Shown in pieces: positions 16,354-23,814 of a stretch of DNA of 64,000 nt. Under the pieces are notes generated by a model, which did no database searches, was not told where the DNA came from, and saw only the letters and a list, made by a program, of their open reading frames with translations. The stretch covers positions 1 through 64,000 of the forward strand of contig JBFWWZ010000009.1 of NCBI GenBank assembly GCA_050245915.1. Direction: 5' to 3'. The stretch's first letter is position 1. Every line of letters begins with the position of its first letter. This stretch comes from JBDSKH01 sp050245915 (lineage in GTDB: Bacteria > Actinomycetota > Actinomycetes > Actinomycetales > Microbacteriaceae). Both the position numbers and the translations under genes were made by a program.

Positions 16354-16629
16354 CTACGCGGCGGAGGGGCGGGTGGTGGCGCCGTCCGCGGCGCGACTGC
16401 GCTCGGAGACCACGTCGTAGTACGCGCACGGGATGCGGTGGTCGGCGACCCCGCGCTCGCCGTGGGCGAGGAGGGCATCACCGAGCAGGATCGCGCTGCA
16501 ATCCCAGATCGGCTGACCGGCGCGACTGTCGTAGGCGAGACCGGCACCGCACTCGCAGCGCTCCGTCGCCGAGAAGACCAGACGGCGCAGCAGCTTCTCG
16601 CGCGGCTTCCCGACCCACTTCAATGACAC
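16354..16629 (-). CDS. Small conserved cysteine-containing protein, unknown function
   Basis: 91 residues. Core features are RCECGAGLAYDSR (a CxCxxG group, about 20-32), IWDCSAILLGDA (about 39-50) and HRIPCAYYDVVSERSR (about 63-78). The Cys residues could form a metal site. I choose GTG 16629, giving VSLKWVGKPREK at the N-terminus. TAGACT lies eight bases upstream on this strand. Longer starts add an Arg/Ala-rich low-complexity stretch unlikely to be translated. Confidence 0.65.
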   Translation of the reverse strand: MSLKWVGKPREKLLRRLVFSATERCECGAGLAYDSRAGQPIWDCSAILLGDALLAHGERGVADHRIPCAYYDVVSERSRAADGATTRPSAA

Positions 16630-16707
16630 GAGAGGGGAGTCTAGACCTTTTGCCCGGGCGCGGCAGAACGGGGCCGCGCGTGTTGCACGGCCCCGCATCC
16701 GCGAGGG

Positions 16708-17352
16708 TCACTCGTCGTCGTCGCCCCCGAGGTCGACGCCCCAGTTCCGGTCGGTGAAGGTGACGTGCTTGCTGACCTTCTGGCCGTTGGAACCGTAGAT
16801 GGTGATGGTGGTGTCGAAGGTCTGGCGGTGGTTGCAGGGGAACTCGTACCGCTCTCCGGGGCCTTTCGAGGCGGACATGTCGTTCTGGTTGCCGCTGGTG
16901 CCGACCTGGTAGCCGTTGTCGGCGGTGGCATCCTGGTTGCTCGGAGTCCAGTAGACCGCGGTCGCGTTGGCGGCCGACCAGGAGATCTGCGGCTGCGCCT
17001 TCTCATCGGCGTTCGGGTCGCAGTAGACGTTCAGGTCGGCTCCGAAGCTGACGAATCGCAGCGAGGTGTCGGTCGCCGGCGCGGGGGCCGGGGCGGGAGC
17101 GCCGCCGCCGTTCGAGACCGGCTGCTGCTGCACCGGCACGCCGGCGGGTTCGGCCGGGGTCTCGGCCGGGGTCTGAGGCTGCTCGGCGGAGGGGGCCTGA
17201 TCCTCCGACGAGATCGGAGCGGCAGACGCGGTGGCCTGGCCGACGATCAGCGCCGCGATGGCGACGATGGTGAGAAGGAGGGTCGCGCCCGTGACGATCA
17301 GCGCGATGAGGAGCTTGCGGGGTCCGGCGGGAGCCGGGGAGATGGCGGTCAT
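16708..17352 (-). CDS. Membrane-anchored secreted protein with Pro/Ala-rich linker
   Basis: 214 residues. A short cytosolic N-terminus is followed by one hydrophobic helix (about 15-40: LLIALIVTGATLLLTIVAIA), a Pro/Ala/Glu/Gln-rich linker (about 48-90), and a globular domain of about 120 residues with two Cys (NVYCDPN, EFPCNHR) that may form a disulfide. It resembles other actinobacterial extracytoplasmic proteins with Ig-like tails; no function recognised. Starts at ATG 17352 after an AAAGG site. Confidence 0.75.
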   Translation of the reverse strand: MTAISPAPAGPRKLLIALIVTGATLLLTIVAIAALIVGQATASAAPISSEDQAPSAEQPQTPAETPAEPAGVPVQQQPVSNGGGAPAPAPAPATDTSLRFVSFGADLNVYCDPNADEKAQPQISWSAANATAVYWTPSNQDATADNGYQVGTSGNQNDMSASKGPGERYEFPCNHRQTFDTTITIYGSNGQKVSKHVTFTDRNWGVDLGGDDDE

Positions 17353-17428
17353 GAGGGGTGCCTTTCGTGGGAGAAGTCCGGTGTGCTGCGTCATCACCTC
17401 GACGCGCGAGGTCGCGAACCGGGTTGAC

Positions 17429-17456
17429 GGCCTCCGGGAACTTTTCCCCGGAGGCC
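17429..17456. other. Perfect hairpin in the divergent spacer before msrB
   Basis: Arms GGCCTCCGGG (17429-17438) and CCCGGAGGCC (17447-17456) with an 8-base loop. It lies between a leftward gene and msrB, so it is not a normal terminator. It could be a 5'-leader structure for msrB or a protein-binding site. Confidence 0.5.
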
Positions 17457-17510
17457 GCTGTTCTATGGGGTGAGGGCCGCAGCCAGCGACCCACCGAAGG
17501 AGCACAGACC

Positions 17511-17969
17511 ATGACCACCACCCGGTACCGCAAGGACGAGGCGGCGATCGCGAAGCTCACCCCCGACCAGTACGCGGTCACCCAGAACGACGCCACCGAG
17601 CCGGCGTTCCGCAACGAGTTCTGGGACAACCACGAGGACGGCATCTACGTGGACGTCGTGTCCGGCGAGCCGCTGTTCTCGTCGACCGACAAGTTCGACT
17701 CCGGATCCGGATGGCCGAGCTTCACCCGCCCCCTCGAGAAGGCTCACGTGGTCGAGCGGGAGGACCGTTCGTTCTGGATGACCCGCACCGAGGTGCGTTC
17801 CGCCAACGGCGACAGCCACCTGGGTCACCTGTTCGACGACGGTCCTGTCGCCGACGGCGGCATGCGCTACTGCATCAATTCCGCCGCGCTCCGGTTCGTG
17901 CCGGTGGCGCAGCTCGAGGAGCAGGGCTACGGTGCCTACCTGCCCCTGTTCGACACGAAGGAGGCCTAG
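17511..17969 (+). CDS. msrB: Peptide-methionine (R)-S-oxide reductase
   Basis: Reduces methionine-R-sulfoxide in proteins. 152 residues. Typical motifs are SGEPLFSSTDKFDSGSGWPSF (about 51-71), HLGHLFDDGP (about 104-113) and the catalytic Cys in RYCINSAALRF near 123. The zinc-binding CxxC pairs of many MsrB proteins are absent: YVDVVSGEPLF has no Cys, so this is the zinc-free form. Good GAAGGAG site before ATG 17511. Two bases separate it from msrA. Confidence 0.95.
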   Translation: MTTTRYRKDEAAIAKLTPDQYAVTQNDATEPAFRNEFWDNHEDGIYVDVVSGEPLFSSTDKFDSGSGWPSFTRPLEKAHVVEREDRSFWMTRTEVRSANGDSHLGHLFDDGPVADGGMRYCINSAALRFVPVAQLEEQGYGAYLPLFDTKEA

Positions 17970-17971
17970 AG

Positions 17972-18487
17972 ATGACGACCGAGACCGCGATCCTGGCAGG
18001 TGGATGCTTCTGGGGCGCCCAGCAGCTGCTGCGGCGCCGACCGGGGGTGATCTCCACGCGCGTCGGGTACTCGGGTGACGACCGCACCCCGAACGCGACC
18101 TACCGCAACCACGGCGACCACGCCGAGGCGGTGGAGATCGTGTTCGATCCGTCCGTGATCAGCTACCGCGACATCCTGGAGTTCTTCTTCCAGATCCACG
18201 ACCCGTCGACCCGCGACCGTCAGGGCAACGACATCGGCCGCAGCTACCGCTCGGCGATCTTCTTCCTTTCCGACGCGCAGAAGCAGGTCGCGCTCGACAC
18301 GATCGCCGACGTGGATGCCTCCGGGCTCTGGCCGGGGAAGGTCGTCACCGAGGTCGAGCCGGCCGGCGACTTCTGGGAGGCGGAGGAGGAGCACCAGGAC
18401 TACCTGGAGAAGTACCCGAACGGGTACACCTGCCACTTCGTCCGCCCGAACTGGAAGCTGCCGCACCGCGAGGAGCAGACCGCGTAG
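17972..18487 (+). CDS. msrA: Peptide-methionine (S)-S-oxide reductase
   Basis: 171 residues. Catalytic motif GGCFWGAQQLL (about 10-20), then GYSGDDRTPNATYRNHGDHAEAV-type region, and IGRSYRSAIFF near 86-96. Together with MsrB it repairs both methionine sulfoxide stereoisomers. The next operon on this strand, for persulfide and CoA-disulfide handling, begins 53 bases later behind a CsoR-family operator. Confidence 0.95.
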   Translation: MTTETAILAGGCFWGAQQLLRRRPGVISTRVGYSGDDRTPNATYRNHGDHAEAVEIVFDPSVISYRDILEFFFQIHDPSTRDRQGNDIGRSYRSAIFFLSDAQKQVALDTIADVDASGLWPGKVVTEVEPAGDFWEAEEEHQDYLEKYPNGYTCHFVRPNWKLPHREEQTA

Positions 18488-18506
18488 TACGGAGGGTCGG
18501 CACTCA

Positions 18507-18540
18507 GCATCCGTTATACCCCCTGGGGTATAACGGATGC
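18507..18540 (+). promoter_or_regulatory. CstR/CsoR-family operator 1, overlapping the start-proximal promoter
   Basis: Perfect inverted repeat: arms GCATCCGTTATACCCC (18507-18522) and its complement (18525-18540) around CT. The core ATACCCCCTGGGGTAT fits the CsoR-family consensus of pseudo-symmetric C4/G4 tracts. TATAAC at 18529-18534, six bases before ATG 18541, would be the -10, so the repressor would cover the promoter and the transcript would be leaderless. Confidence 0.85.
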
Positions 18541-20193
18541 ATGACCAAACGAGTGCTGATCGTGGGTGGAGTGGCCGGCGGAATGTCGGCCGCGACCCGT
18601 CTGCGTCGGCTGGATGAGTCGGCGCACATCATCGTGTTCGAGCGCGGCGAGCACGTGTCGTTCGCGAACTGCGGGCTGCCGTACTACGTGGGCGGCGTGA
18701 TCGACCGCCGGGAGGATCTGCTGCTGCAGACGCCCGAAGGCCTTGGGCGCCGATTCGCCCTCGATGTCCGCGTCCGGCACGAGGTCCGCGAGATCGATGC
18801 CGGTCGCCGGCGTGTCCGTGTTCACGATCTGCGCACGGGCTCCGAGGCCTGGGAACGATACGACGCGCTGATCCTCGCGCCCGGCGCCGCCCCGCGCGCA
18901 GGGGCGGCGAGCGCGGGTGTGGCGAGGCACACGCTGCACACCGTCGCCGACGTCGATGCGGTGATGAGCCGCCTCGCCGATCGGCCATCCGGCGCCCCGG
19001 TGGTCGTCATCGGCGGTGGCTTCATCGGACTCGAGGCCGCGGAGAATCTCCGGCGCCGGGGACTCTCGGTGACGCTGGTGCAGCGAGGGACTCGGCCGCT
19101 TGCGCCCCTCGACCCCGAGATGGCAGCCCCTGTGGTCGATGAGCTCCGCGAGCACGGGATCGAGCTGCGGGTGGGGAGGGAGGTCGTGTCGGCGGGTCCC
19201 GATCGTGTCGTCCTCGATGACGGCGAGATCGTGCCGGCCGCCCTCGTGATCGAGGCCATCGGGGTGCGTCCGGACACGGGACTCGCGGCGGCCGCCGGCA
19301 TCGAGCTGGGTCCAGCCGGCGGGATCGCTGTCGACGAGTATCAGCGCACCAGCGTGCCCGGCATCTGGGCGGTCGGCGACGCCGCCGAAAAGACCGATGC
19401 CGTGGACGCGCGTCCGACGCTCGTCACGATGGCGGGGCTCGCGAACCGGCACGGCCGGCGGGCTGCCGACGACATCGCCGGTATCGGTGTGCCTGCCCGC
19501 CCGGCCCTGGGCACCGCGATCATCGACGTGTTCGGTCTCACCGCCGCCATGGTCGGGTGGAGCGAGGAGCGCCTCCGGGCGGCAGGTCGTCCGCACCGCA
19601 TCGTCCACACGCATCCCGGATCGCATGCGGGCTACTTCCCCGGCGCGGAGCGCATGTCGATGAAACTCCTCGTGGATCCCGCCGACGACCGCATCCTCGG
19701 CGCCCAGATCGTGGGGGGCGAGGGTGTCGACAAACGGATCGATGTGATCGCGGTCGCGATGAGCGCGGGCATGACGGCGAGCGCCCTCGACGAGCTGGAG
19801 CTCGCATACGCCCCGCAATTCGGATCTGCCAAGGATGCCGTCAACCTGCTCGGGTACGTGGCGGAGAATGTCGCCTCCGGTCAGGAACGGACCGTCCAAT
19901 GGCATGAGCTCGACGCCGAACTGAAGCGCGGCGCACAGGTGATCGATGTGCGCACCCCCGCCGAGTTCCAGCGCGGCCACATCCCCGGCGCACGCAACAT
20001 CCCGATCGACGACCTTCGTACTCGGATCGACGACCTCGGCGAGGCGCCGATCGTCGTCACCTGCCAGGTCGGCCAGCGCGGGCACACCGCGGCACGCATC
20101 CTCGCCCAGCGGGGACGTGACGTCCGCAATCTCGACGGCGGCTACCTCACCTGGGTCGCCGGCCATGCATCTCTCATACCCCAGGGGGTATAG
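18541..20193 (+). CDS. CoA-disulfide reductase with C-terminal rhodanese domain
   Basis: 550-residue fusion. N-terminal FAD/NAD(P)H flavoprotein: GGVAGGMSAATRLRRL dinucleotide motif (9-24) and the redox Cys44 in FANCGLPYYVGG. Second nucleotide motif VVIGGGFIGLEAAENL is near 154-169 and FAD motif GIWAVGDAAE near 275-284. The rhodanese domain (about 455-545) has active-site TCQVGQRGH. Such CoADR-Rhd proteins reduce CoA-disulfide, CoA-persulfide or polysulfide. The last codons (LIPQGV and stop) are encoded by the second operator. First gene of the CstR operon. Confidence 0.92.
   Translation: MTKRVLIVGGVAGGMSAATRLRRLDESAHIIVFERGEHVSFANCGLPYYVGGVIDRREDLLLQTPEGLGRRFALDVRVRHEVREIDAGRRRVRVHDLRTGSEAWERYDALILAPGAAPRAGAASAGVARHTLHTVADVDAVMSRLADRPSGAPVVVIGGGFIGLEAAENLRRRGLSVTLVQRGTRPLAPLDPEMAAPVVDELREHGIELRVGREVVSAGPDRVVLDDGEIVPAALVIEAIGVRPDTGLAAAAGIELGPAGGIAVDEYQRTSVPGIWAVGDAAEKTDAVDARPTLVTMAGLANRHGRRAADDIAGIGVPARPALGTAIIDVFGLTAAMVGWSEERLRAAGRPHRIVHTHPGSHAGYFPGAERMSMKLLVDPADDRILGAQIVGGEGVDKRIDVIAVAMSAGMTASALDELELAYAPQFGSAKDAVNLLGYVAENVASGQERTVQWHELDAELKRGAQVIDVRTPAEFQRGHIPGARNIPIDDLRTRIDDLGEAPIVVTCQVGQRGHTAARILAQRGRDVRNLDGGYLTWVAGHASLIPQGV
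20176..20191 (+). promoter_or_regulatory. CstR/CsoR-family operator 2 inside the end of the reductase gene
   Basis: ATACCCCAGGGGGTAT at 20176-20191 is the reverse complement of the operator-1 core. TATAGT at 20189-20194 lies six bases before ATG 20201, so a second repressor-controlled leaderless promoter drives the rhodanese-rhodanese-CstR genes. Confidence 0.82.
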
Positions 20194-20200
20194 TCGTCCT

Positions 20201-20500
20201 ATGAAGAGCACCTCCGTTCGAGAGCTCGCGGCTCTCGACTCACCCCAGTTGATCGACGTCCGCGAACCGTTCGAATTCGCTCCCTCCCACGCGGTCGGCG
20301 CCGTCAACGTGCCGCTCGCCGAGATCCCCGCGGTAGCGGGCCTCCGAGCCGATCAGCCGGTCTACGTGATCTGCCAGTCCGGCGGGCGCAGCGCACGAGC
20401 CGTCGAGATCCTGCAGGCGCGCGGCTTCGACGCGGTCAACGTCGAGGGTGGTACCTCCGCGTGGCTGCAGGCCGGGCTTCCCGCGGAGCCGGCGCGATGA
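20201..20500 (+). CDS. Single-domain rhodanese (sulfurtransferase)
   Basis: 99 residues. The rhodanese pattern is LIDVREPFEFAPSHAVGAVNVP at the start, active-site loop CQSGGRSA (about 57-64) and the C-terminal GGTSAWL. It transfers sulfane sulfur, here probably clearing persulfides. It starts directly behind operator 2 and ends with an ATGA overlap into a second rhodanese. Confidence 0.92.
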   Translation: MKSTSVRELAALDSPQLIDVREPFEFAPSHAVGAVNVPLAEIPAVAGLRADQPVYVICQSGGRSARAVEILQARGFDAVNVEGGTSAWLQAGLPAEPAR

Positions 20501-20805
20501 GCTGGCTCCGGCGCCGCAGCGTCTCCGTCGACCAGGCGCGGCAGCTGATCGCAGGCGGGGCGCAGCTCGTCGACGTCCGCTCGGCGAAGGAGTGGAATGC
20601 CGACCACGTCGCCGGTGCGACGCACATCCCGCTCGACCGGCTCGAGCGGTCGCTTCATGAACTGCGACACGGGACGCAGATCGTCACGATCTGCCACTCG
20701 GGGGTGCGTTCCGCGGTGGCGGCGCGGCGCCTGCGCGACCACGACCACGACGCTGTCACCGTCCGAGGTGGCATGATCGCCTGGCGACGAAAGGAACCCC
20801 GATGA
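20497..20805 (+). CDS. Single-domain rhodanese (sulfurtransferase), second copy
   Basis: 102 residues. LVDVRSAKEWNADHVAGATHIPLD, active-site CHSGVRSAVAA (about 66-76) and GGMIAW are the rhodanese landmarks. The different active-site loop (CHSGVRS against CQSGGRS) implies distinct acceptor preference. Overlaps both neighbours by 4 bases, so the three proteins are co-translated. Confidence 0.92.
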   Translation: MSWLRRRSVSVDQARQLIAGGAQLVDVRSAKEWNADHVAGATHIPLDRLERSLHELRHGTQIVTICHSGVRSAVAARRLRDHDHDAVTVRGGMIAWRRKEPR

Positions 20806-21071
20806 CCACCGGCGCCCACGACACGGTGGCGATGACCGCCATCGTCAACCGGCTGAAGCGGGCCGACGGCCAGCTCCATGCCCTCATCGCCTCCATCGGT
20901 CAGGACGCCGACTGCCGGCAGGTGCTCACGCAACTTGCCGCCGTCTCCAAGGCGCTCGATCGGGCCGGATTCGCCATCACCGCCAACGCGATGCGCGACT
21001 GCCTGACCGATGGCGATCACGACGACATGGATGCTGCCGAACTGGAGAAGCTCTTCCTCAGTCTGAGTTGA
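20802..21071 (+). CDS. cstR: CstR-type persulfide-sensing repressor (CsoR family)
   Basis: 89-residue all-helical CsoR-family protein (NRLKRADGQLHALI, then VSKALDRAGFAI). Cys38 and Cys67 are conserved with the 29-residue spacing of the family. The position four before the second Cys, a copper-ligand His in CsoR, is Ala63 with Asn62 beside it, so a copper site is unlikely. Loss of that His plus rhodanese and CoADR neighbours indicates a CstR that senses persulfides through the two Cys. It should bind the two C4/G4 operators upstream and repress its own operon. Confidence 0.88.
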   Translation: MTTGAHDTVAMTAIVNRLKRADGQLHALIASIGQDADCRQVLTQLAAVSKALDRAGFAITANAMRDCLTDGDHDDMDAAELEKLFLSLS

Positions 21072-21129
21072 GTACGCGCAGACCGCTAGCGATACGCTGA
21101 ACAGGTCCGATCGGAAGGAGGTGCCTGCA

Positions 21130-21174
21130 ATGTCCAATGTCACGGGTGCCTCCCTTCGACTGCTGCAGCTCTGA
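21130..21174 (+). CDS. 14-residue leader peptide upstream of the patatin gene
   Basis: ATG 21130 follows a near-perfect ribosome site, GGAAGGAGGTG, eight bases upstream, and encodes MSNVTGASLRLLQL before TGA. It precedes the patatin-like gene by 37 bases. Four of the last six codons are Leu. The ribosome site can pair with CCTCCCTTC inside the leader (one bulge). A second hairpin sequesters the ribosome site of the downstream gene. This looks like a translated regulatory leader, though its signal is unknown. Confidence 0.5.
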   Translation: MSNVTGASLRLLQL

Positions 21175-21187
21175 CCGCCGGGGGCGC

Positions 21188-21203
21188 CCTTTCCTCTGAA
21201 AGG
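21188..21203 (+). promoter_or_regulatory. Hairpin that includes the patatin ribosome-binding site
   Basis: CCTTTC (21188-21193), loop CTCT, GAAAGG (21198-21203). The 3' arm is the only plausible ribosome site for TTG 21212, eight bases downstream. Folding would block initiation, so ribosome movement on the leader peptide could control access. Confidence 0.5.
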
Positions 21204-21211
21204 CACTCCCT

Positions 21212-22132
21212 TTGAACGGTTCTCCTTCTCGCGCCCTCGTCCTCGGCGGTGGCGGATCCTGCGGCAACGCGTGGCTGATCGGCGTGCTCGCCGGGCTCGC
21301 CGAGGCCGGGCTCGATGTCACCGGCGCCGACCTGATCGTCGGCACGTCGGCCGGCGCGACGGCGGCGGCCCAGCTCGGGCTCGCTCCGCTCGACGAGCTG
21401 ATGGCGTCGACGCAGGTCGCTGTCCCTTCGCGTGCCGGGGGAGCGGCATCCCGGCCCGCTGCCGACCCGATCGAGCGGCTGCGTAGCCTGATCGCCGCGT
21501 CGAGCGGCATCGCCGACTTCCGTCGCCGTGTCGGCGCCTTCGCGATCGCGGCGGTCGGGCCCGAGTGGTCGCAGCGCTGGCGTCAGACGGTCGCGGCGAG
21601 ACTGCCGGGCGCCGTCTGGCCCGAGCGCCGCATCCTGATCACCGCGGTGGATGCCGAGAGCGGCGAGCCCGTGGACCTCGACGCGACCAGCGGGGTCACC
21701 CTCGTCGACGCGGTCGCGGCGAGCACCTCCGGTGGCCCCGCGTTCACGATCGGCGACCGGGCCTACATCGACGGCGGCTACCGCGCGAACTCGGACAACG
21801 CCGACCTCGCCGCCGGCCACGACCGGGTGCTGGTGCTGTCGCCGCTCGGCGGCCGGTCGCTGCATCCCGTCGAGTGGGGCACCCACCTCGCCGGCCAGGT
21901 CGATGCGCTGCGCGCGGCGGGCAGCGTCGTCGAGACGGTGTTCCCCGATGCGGCAGCGCTCGCCGCGTTCGGCGACGACATGATGGACGTGTCGAGGCGG
22001 CCCGCGGCCGCGCGCGCCGGTCACGCGCAGGGCGTTGCGCTGTCGGAGCGCATCGCCAGGTTCTGGACGGCGAGGGGCGGCCGCACCGCGAGAGGCGGAA
22101 GCTCTAGCGACTTCGGGCGGCTCAGCAGGTGA
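21212..22132 (+). CDS. Patatin-like phospholipase family protein
   Basis: 306 residues. Oxyanion-hole region is GGGGSCGNAW (about 11-20), nucleophile elbow GTSAG with the catalytic Ser near 48, and the Asp of the dyad in DGGYRAN near 190. The oxyanion loop has SC where many family members have R. TTG 21212 is the start that uses the GAAAGG site; no ATG precedes the motif. Possibly acts on membrane or storage lipids. The 3' end overlaps the convergent reductase gene by 11 bases. Confidence 0.85.
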   Translation: MNGSPSRALVLGGGGSCGNAWLIGVLAGLAEAGLDVTGADLIVGTSAGATAAAQLGLAPLDELMASTQVAVPSRAGGAASRPAADPIERLRSLIAASSGIADFRRRVGAFAIAAVGPEWSQRWRQTVAARLPGAVWPERRILITAVDAESGEPVDLDATSGVTLVDAVAASTSGGPAFTIGDRAYIDGGYRANSDNADLAAGHDRVLVLSPLGGRSLHPVEWGTHLAGQVDALRAAGSVVETVFPDAAALAAFGDDMMDVSRRPAAARAGHAQGVALSERIARFWTARGGRTARGGSSSDFGRLSR

Positions 22133-22571
22133 AGTCGACGAGCAGGATCTCGGGATCTCCGCCCGCGGCGAGCCGCATCGCGTTCTCGAGGTGCCTCCAC
22201 GCGACAGGATGTCGCTCGGCGTACTCCTGCAGGTGCAGGTCCGACTCGGCCTGCGTCAGCAGCCGTGGAGTCGCCGGGATCCGGCGCCGGAATCCGATGC
22301 TGAGGTAGGCGACCCCGTTGGCGGCGAGGTTGCGGTACCACTGCGCACGCCGCCCGAATCCTGACGCGACCCGGACCACATCGCCGAACCGCTCCACGCA
22401 CTCGACGACCACGAACCTCCGTTGCCCCGACGACCGGCCCAGGTGCTCGATCATGACCAGCCGTCGCCCGAAGACGAACCCGAGACCGACGCGGTACAGG
22501 CCGATCGGGACCCGCATCAGGCGCGCGTTGCCGAGGGCACGGGCGATCCACGAGTCGACACGGGATGTCAT
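22122..22571 (-). CDS. Deazaflavin (F420)-dependent nitroreductase-family protein
   Basis: 149 residues with the split-beta-barrel pattern of the Ddn family: RVPIGLYRVGLGFVFGRRLVMIEHLGRSSG (cut here to its motif GRRLVMIEHLGRSSG, about 33-47), then VASGFGRRAQWYRNLAANG (about 67-85). ATG 22571 is supported by TATCAT six bases upstream on this strand. Upstream in-frame ATGs would add up to 14 residues but lie inside the regulatory spacer. Divergent from a MarR gene, which probably regulates it. Confidence 0.8.
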   Translation of the reverse strand: MTSRVDSWIARALGNARLMRVPIGLYRVGLGFVFGRRLVMIEHLGRSSGQRRFVVVECVERFGDVVRVASGFGRRAQWYRNLAANGVAYLSIGFRRRIPATPRLLTQAESDLHLQEYAERHPVAWRHLENAMRLAAGGDPEILLVDFTC

Positions 22572-22575
22572 GCTC

Positions 22576-22646
22576 GCATGATACATGCAAAGAACAACAG
22601 TTGCATCGTGCATGAGTGAGGTGGCGAAGATCGTGCAACACTTGCA
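22576..22646. promoter_or_regulatory. Three candidate MarR operators in the divergent spacer
   Basis: Three 5-3-5 inverted repeats built on TGCA/CATG: GCATGATACATGC (22576-22588), TTGCATCGTGCAT (22601-22613) and TGCAACACTTGCA (22634-22646). The first overlaps the reductase -10 hexamer. The third ends two bases before the MarR ATG. Spacing between centres is 25 and 33 bases. Confidence 0.6.
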
Positions 22647-22648
22647 GA

Positions 22649-23161
22649 ATGCATGAATCCGCCTGGGAGGCGAATCCCCTCGACACCGCGCAGATCGCCA
22701 TCGCCCTCTCGAATGACCCGCGGGAGGCGACGGTCACCACCTCGCGAGCCCTCCTCGGCGTTGTGGCCCGGTCGGTCGCCGAGGCGCTGGAGATGGTCAC
22801 CCTGCCGCAGTTCCGCGTGATGGTCGTGCTGGCCGGCAGCGGCCCGATGCGGATGGGCGCCCTCGCTCAGCGGGTCGGAGCCGTCCCCTCGACGTTCAGT
22901 CGTTCCATCGATCGCATGGAGAAGGGCGGCTGGGTGCGCCGCGAGCACAGCCCCGACAGCCGGCGGGAGATCCTCATCCATCTGACCCCGCACGGGGATC
23001 AGCTGGTGGCCCACGTGACCGAACGCCGCCGACGCGAGATCGCAGAGATCCTCGCCCAGCTCGCACCCGAGGATCGACAGGCGGTGGGCCGCGCCTTCGC
23101 GCTGTTCGCGGCGGCCGCGGGGGAGCCACTCCCGGAGGATCTGATCGTTCTCGGGATCTGA
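22649..23161 (+). CDS. MarR-family transcriptional regulator
   Basis: 170 residues. Winged HTH: FRVMVVLAGSGPMRMGALAQRVG, then recognition helix VPSTFSRSIDRMEKGGWV and wing REHSPDSRREILIHLTPHG. ATG 22649 gives MHESAWEANP. The gene is divergent from the deazaflavin reductase across a spacer holding three TGCA-type palindromes, consistent with autorepression and control of the reductase. Confidence 0.9.
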   Translation: MHESAWEANPLDTAQIAIALSNDPREATVTTSRALLGVVARSVAEALEMVTLPQFRVMVVLAGSGPMRMGALAQRVGAVPSTFSRSIDRMEKGGWVRREHSPDSRREILIHLTPHGDQLVAHVTERRRREIAEILAQLAPEDRQAVGRAFALFAAAAGEPLPEDLIVLGI

Positions 23162-23171
23162 GGCCGGGAGG

Positions 23172-23447
23172 TCAGGTGTGCGGGCGCATCGCGAGATGCA
23201 CCGTGCCGTTCTCGGCGAACGCGTAGAGCTCGAGGTCGCGGGTCTGCTCCGCCGTCTCCCGGTCGAGGAACACGCGCGCCCCATCGCTCTCGAGCACCGT
23301 CTCGCCCGGGCGCGGCACGACCGCCAGTTCGAAGGCGAGAGCGTCATCCCGCGATGCGGGCACGATGCGGAGCCCCGCGGCATCCGACTCGACCCGCCGT
23401 GTGAGCCGTCGGATGATCGCGGCTGCGTTGGCCGCCAGGGTCAGCAT
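23172..23447 (-). CDS. HesB/A-type iron-sulfur-like protein without the cysteine ligands
   Basis: 91 residues matching the small actinobacterial HesB-like family: MLTLAANAAAIIRRLTRR, AGLRIVPAS, PGETVLESDGARVFLDRETAE. It has no cysteines, so it cannot be a canonical A-type cluster carrier; homologues are annotated as Fe-S assembly or adhesin-like proteins without proof. Overlaps the upstream gene by 7 bases, so the two are coupled. Confidence 0.75.
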   Translation of the reverse strand: MLTLAANAAAIIRRLTRRVESDAAGLRIVPASRDDALAFELAVVPRPGETVLESDGARVFLDRETAEQTRDLELYAFAENGTVHLAMRPHT

Positions 23448-23728
23448 GGCGGCGTCCCCGTGTCGGGTGCCGGGATGATCAACCGGCGGACGAAGCGTTT
23501 GCGGCGGTCGCGGACGATCAGTTCGCCCCCGCCGGTTCCACGCAGGTGCTCCATGCCGTGCAGCTCGGCGTCGAGGCTGGTGTCGCAGCTCAACCGGAAA
23601 CCGTTGCGGCCTTCGACGATCCACGATCCGGCGGTTCCGGGCGACACCACGGCACCCGGAGTTCGACCCTCGCCCGACGGGCTTCCTTGACCGTCGGGCG
23701 AGGTGCGCATGGGGTCGGATTCGGGCAT
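23441..23728 (-). CDS. Hypothetical protein with DUF2188-like tail
   Basis: 95 residues. A polar N-terminus is followed by SWIVEGRNGFRLS and a C-terminal GGGELIVRDRRKRFVRRLII, which resembles the GGGEVxVxxRDGRIxxK end of DUF2188 proteins. ATG 23728 is chosen for the AGGGTGGGA site upstream; an in-frame ATG at 23749 lacks one. Operon partner of the HesB-like gene. Function unknown. Confidence 0.55.
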   Translation of the reverse strand: MPESDPMRTSPDGQGSPSGEGRTPGAVVSPGTAGSWIVEGRNGFRLSCDTSLDAELHGMEHLRGTGGGELIVRDRRKRFVRRLIIPAPDTGTPPC

Positions 23729-23814
23729 ACGTCCCACCCTGACACGCATCTGTTGCGTTAATCAAATGTTGCATGGCGCACATTCACTATCGTCGGGGAC
23801 GGAGAGGAGCGCTG

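Noticed and set aside
20802..21071. Copper-sensing CsoR
   Set aside because: The family protein lacks the copper-ligand His four residues before the second Cys, and its operon encodes sulfur transferases rather than a copper exporter.
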